NCBI GenBank assembly: GCA_960531495.1
Contig: OY482848.1
Span: 27,282,343 to 27,346,342 of the forward strand
Length of the DNA stretch: 64,000 nt
From: Zeus faber
Lineage: Eukaryota; Chordata; Actinopteri; Zeiformes; Zeidae
Reading direction: 5' to 3'
The notes beneath the pieces were generated by a model. That model was given only the letters and a program-made list of their open reading frames with translations. It had not been told where the DNA came from and did not search any database. This document shows, one piece after another, positions 60,300 to 64,000 of the stretch (its first letter is position 1; each line of letters begins with the position of its first letter). The translations under genes were made by a program, and so were the position numbers.

Positions 60300-61850
60300 T
60301 TCTCACCATTGAGTGACTTAGCTAGACTAATAGATAGCTAACAGAAGAAATTCACATAAAGCAGTTTCCTTGCCTTGATGACCTTACTGGTCCTTTCTGA
60401 TTTTGTGAAACTGAAAAACACAGTACCAAGGAATGTATAAATATATTGTTCAGAAACACATGAAATGCATGAACTACTTCCCTTTTTGTAGGTAAGTATT
60501 AAGAATAACTGAAATGTCAAATAATCTGCATGAATTATCTAACACAAACGTCACCATTCACATCTTACGTGTTAGTTACACAGCACATACTGTTAGCTAC
60601 CTGGCTAAGTAGTAAAAACAGGTAAATATGAGCTAGATTATGTTTTACACTGAAACAACAATAAATTCAACATTGTTTTTCTTGCAAAAACATTCAACAA
60701 CTTTTTTTAAAGAATCAAGATGTCTACGTGCGGACATATCTGCTCCAAGGCTCTTAACGTATGGAAACATTGAACTGACTTGCGCTGCATCCGCAGTTCT
60801 ATTTCATTCTTACTGACTGCCAGGGGCAGTGTTTCACACTGTCCACAGCGGATTTATCCACAGCACATGGACAGTCGAGAATTTTATACCCAGGTACCAC
60901 CCCTATATAATCAGAAGGGACTCGGGGCTCTAATTCCTTCAGATCTTCTCGCATTGCAGAAAGAAATACAGGATGCGTGAGGAGCTTACGAACTAAACGT
61001 TTAAAAAAAACCCGGTGTTGCACACTCACGCAGTGTGGGGTCCTGTCGGTGATCAGTGTTGGTGGTCCCCCAGAGGCTGACCCTACAGTTGGTGAATCGG
61101 CTTCGGTATCCCTAGTTTTTGTGTACGGTTCAAGTGAGCGGACCCACTCCAGAGAACTGAACTGAGGAGGCTACACTACATGTAGATAAACTGGCGCCAG
61201 CACAGTGCTGGTTAGCCAGCTCAAGTCTGTTCTAGTTTGTGTAGTATGCTCACACGAGCAAACTCCAGGTTCAGCTCCAGGAGCCTAAACCAGCAAGGTA
61301 AATTTGTTTGAATTACAGCATTATTGTTTTGTACGCCAATATCCCCTTTTTCCCTCACATTAAGCTCTGATAGCATCGTGTGGCATTGCTTGAGTGTGTC
61401 AACCAGCTCATAAACTGGAATGTCTATTTGGGGTGCCCCCACTGTTTATTTATGAGCACATTGCTGTCCGCCGCGTTAGTTCTAATAGTATTAGGTGGCC
61501 CCGCTGCTTCATGTCAGCCAGTTAAACAGTAGCAAAAGAAAGAGGTATGAACAATCATACTTGTTCCGGGTGCATGGCTCCTACTGGCCACAGACAGACA
61601 TGATCTCTGTCCTAGGTGTTTGGGGGTGGAGCACTTGAGGCAGGGCTTGACTGACAGTGCCTCTATGAATTGTTCCTTCATGCCACTCACCTGAAGGTCT
61701 CTCAACTGGCTCAGGTCGAGGGTCCCCCACTCTGCTCCCAGAACAGAGTGGGTGCTCATATAGGGCCACACAGGCACTCACCAACGGAAGCGTTAGGGGC
61801 ACTACCCAGGAAGAGAGTCAAAGAGGGCTTGATCTTGAGGGCTTGACCTT
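60300..61850. other. Flank of copy B and likely 5' part of the DIRS element
   Basis: 60300-60780 is AT-rich with no recognised feature. 60800-61500 is GC-richer and resembles DIRS leader/gag sequence in composition, but no diagnostic motif was found. No exon was recognised. Confidence 0.35.
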
Positions 61851-63790
61851 AGCCGGAGATGGCTGAGATCAAGTCACTCCTCCTCTCACTCCAAACAGGG
61901 GATGCCCCACCCGGACCGGTGGGTGCCGTTATATCACCGGTCTGGAAGAGGATGTGATGTCCATTGCTCCCTCCAGCATCCCCACCCTTGCTTGCATCAA
62001 ACCCAGGTTCTTACCGTGGCTCATTAGTGGGTTCAGAGAGTGATCAGGAGGGCCTGAAGTCAGCCATTTGGATGGCGTTGGCAGGCTTAGGATTGGACGA
62101 ATCCCCTGTCATATCCGCCCCAGCAGTGTGTTCATTAGGCATTCCCTTCAGACAGCCACTTATACTTATAGTCCAGACTACATTGGGGAGCTACAAAGGT
62201 GTTGGGCACACCCCAGGTCCCTTTCCTGCCATTCTAGTGGTGCCAGGGCCTTGGCGGGCATGCAGGATGCCAGCACCTATGGGCTGGATCACATTCTGAT
62301 GGTAGAGCAACCAAAGCCTTGCTCATTGTCTCCCCTGACGAGGCATTGATGCCTAAGGCCCCTTGACTCCGGACTCAGAGCCGCATTACTGATGACCACA
62401 TGACAGAGCTGCTTGCATGCGCCACATGGGGAACTCCCAGTCTCACCTCATGCTTGACTTGTCCCAGACGTTACAGACGTCAGGAGAGGATGCCTCAGCA
62501 TGGAGCCTCAGTGACGCATCACTGCAGGCCTTTGGATTCATATTGAGGGAACTTGGCAGGCTCATCTCTACACTAACCCTGGCTCGCCGACAGGTCTGGC
62601 TTGCTCAATCCCCTCTTTTGGAGGGTTGTAGGCTAACACTCTGCAGCACCCCCCTCCACTCGTTCCGGGCCAGCTGTTTGGTGAGGCAGCACAGCAGGCT
62701 CTGGAATGTACAGTGCAGGCGAACCAGACCAGATATCACTTGAGAGGCGAACTGAGGCCTGCCGCTAGTCAGCAGAGAACCCCCTGGGGGTGGGATCACA
62801 GTTAGCAGTTCGCCCTGGTGGCTACCAAGGGGTCCAACCCCGTCTGTTCGAGCAGCCGGACCGGCGTCGCTATGCCCCGGGGGGGTGGTCCTTCCAGACG
62901 CCTAGGGGCCAGGGAACTGGTCATCGACCCCCCCAGAGCCTCTAGAGAATGGGGCCTGAGGGCCCGGGGCCAACCGCCTGAAGACTATCGCAGTACCACC
63001 TCGATTACTGGAGGGATTATACATCAGACCTTTGGGTCAGGGAGACCATGTCCAAGGGGTACACCCCACAGTTCCGACATTGGCCTCCAGGCTTCAAGCG
63101 GGTCATAAGGACCACGGTCAGAGATTCCAGAAGATCACTAGTCCTAGGCCAGGAGATCTCGCCCTCCTGGGGAAGGGTGCCATCGAGGCTGTCGGTCAAC
63201 CCGCACAGCCCGATGGATTTTATTCAGTGTTGCCATTTCACATGCTCTTCCCAGGTGAATGGTTTACGACCATCAACCTGAAAGATGCTTATTTCCAGAT
63301 TCTGATTGCTCCCCATCACAGGAAAGTCCTATGGTTTTCCTTCAGAGTTCAGGCTATCAGTTCAGAGTGCTCCCCTTTGGGTTATCCTTAGCCCTTAGGG
63401 TCTAAACAAGATGTGTGGGGGCAGCCCTGTTGCCCATGGAGCGCTGTGTGGTAAGGGTTCTCCCCTGCCTCGATGACTGGTTAATCATGTCACTTTTGTT
63501 CACCCATATGGCAGGTCTGGGCCTCACCTTCAACACGGAGAAGAGCTCAATTAAACCCAGCCAGAGGGTATCTTTCAGAGGCATCCTCCTGCACTCTCAG
63601 GCGATGACGGCATCACCATCTCAGCAGTGGGTAGAGGCCATACTCTTGTCTCCTCCTCAACTTTCTGAGGGGCACTTCACCGCCTTTCGGTCTCTTCTTG
63701 AGAATGACGGGCATGCTGGCGGCGGCAGCAGCAGTACTGATACCCTTGGGTCTCCTCTCACTGGGCGCCTTCAAGATCTGGCTGAAGGGG
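61850..63790 (+). pseudogene. DIRS-type retroelement: gag-like region and reverse transcriptase
   Basis: A gag-like frame starts near 61858 (MAEIKSLLLSLQTGDAPPGP). At 62300-62760 pieces such as RRQVWLAQSPLLEGCRLTL and LFGEAAQQALECTVQANQTR follow. RT: LLGKGAIEAVGQPAQPDGFY, WFTTINLKDAYFQILIAPHH (first catalytic Asp), and the active site LPCLDDWLIMS (YLDDW type), with GLTFNTEKSSIKPSQRVSF. These match DIRS1-type RT. The RNase H, methyltransferase and tyrosine recombinase expected downstream are absent, because sequence switches to a non-LTR RT near 63790. DIRS termini were not identified. Confidence 0.82.
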
Positions 63791-64000
63791 CTACTCCACA
63801 GGCCCTGGAGGATCCTGAAGGTGATCTGGAGGAGGGACTAGATTGCTCATCAGTGGAGGTGTGCGGAAGGGGTGTGGATTCGGAAGGAGGAGAAGTCAGA
63901 GAACATCGACCAGTTCAGAACCATCTCACTGCTCAATGCTGAAGGGAAGATATTCAGACTTCCTCCTAGGGAATTCATACATCAACTCCTCCCTCCAGAA
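63780..64000 (+). pseudogene. Non-LTR retrotransposon RT, start, continuing past the window
   Basis: After the DIRS RT the frame changes to pieces reading LHRPWRILKVIWRR and CAEGVWIRKEEKSENIDQFR, then TISLLNAEGKIF and REFIHQLLPPE. This corresponds to the N-terminal part of a fish LINE RT (…EGVWIPKEE…IDQFRTISLL…). It runs off the right edge. Confidence 0.7.

Overview
The window is nuclear DNA of a teleost (ray-finned) fish. Evidence: long vertebrate-type introns with GT-AG splicing, a recognisable intraflagellar-transport gene, and a typical fish mixture of transposons (L2, RTE, L1/Tx1, I/Nimb-like and DIRS retroelements, Ty3/gypsy, Tc1, hAT, PIF/Harbinger-type MITEs, a tRNA-derived SINE). More than half of the sequence is intron or mobile element. 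No bacterial features, CRISPR arrays or viral genes were seen.

Region by region. (1) 1-17.4 kb: IFT56 (TTC26/DYF-13), minus strand. Sixteen coding exons can be placed exactly, plus a first exon whose last three bases are the start codon. The last C-terminal exon lies left of the window. A palindromic RFX X-box sits about 0.85 kb upstream of the start codon. (2) 18.1-25.8 kb: a minus-strand, intron-bearing copy of the ribosomal protein gene RPSA. Its reading frame is broken, but two H/ACA-snoRNA-like sequences survive in its introns, and a 5'TOP-like promoter with TATA box lies upstream. A complete hAT element with 8-bp target duplication splits its first intron. (3) 27-32 kb: decayed retroelements (gypsy RT, I/Nimb-like LINE with RNase H) and a long TG repeat. 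(4) 32.6-33.2 kb: inverted, deleted copy C of a gene family I do not recognise. (5) 34.8-43.6 kb: a full LTR-to-LTR Ty3/gypsy element (TSD ATCTC) that has lost its reverse transcriptase and is split inside its RNase H by a 5.3-kb L2 LINE (TSD AAATT). (6) 43.9-48.2 kb: Tc1 and LINE debris. (7) 48.5-60.3 kb: two tandem plus-strand copies (A and B) of the same unrecognised multi-exon family. Copy A is interrupted by a 3.4-kb terminal-inverted-repeat element carrying a LINE; copy B by an L1-like element. (8) 60.8-64 kb: a DIRS-type retroelement that runs into a non-LTR RT at the window edge.

Only IFT56 has an assured function: a TPR protein of the IFT-B complex in cilia. The two most interesting items are the A/B/C family, with exon boundaries and phases conserved between copies, and the RPSA-like locus, which looks like a protein-coding host gene decaying into a snoRNA host.
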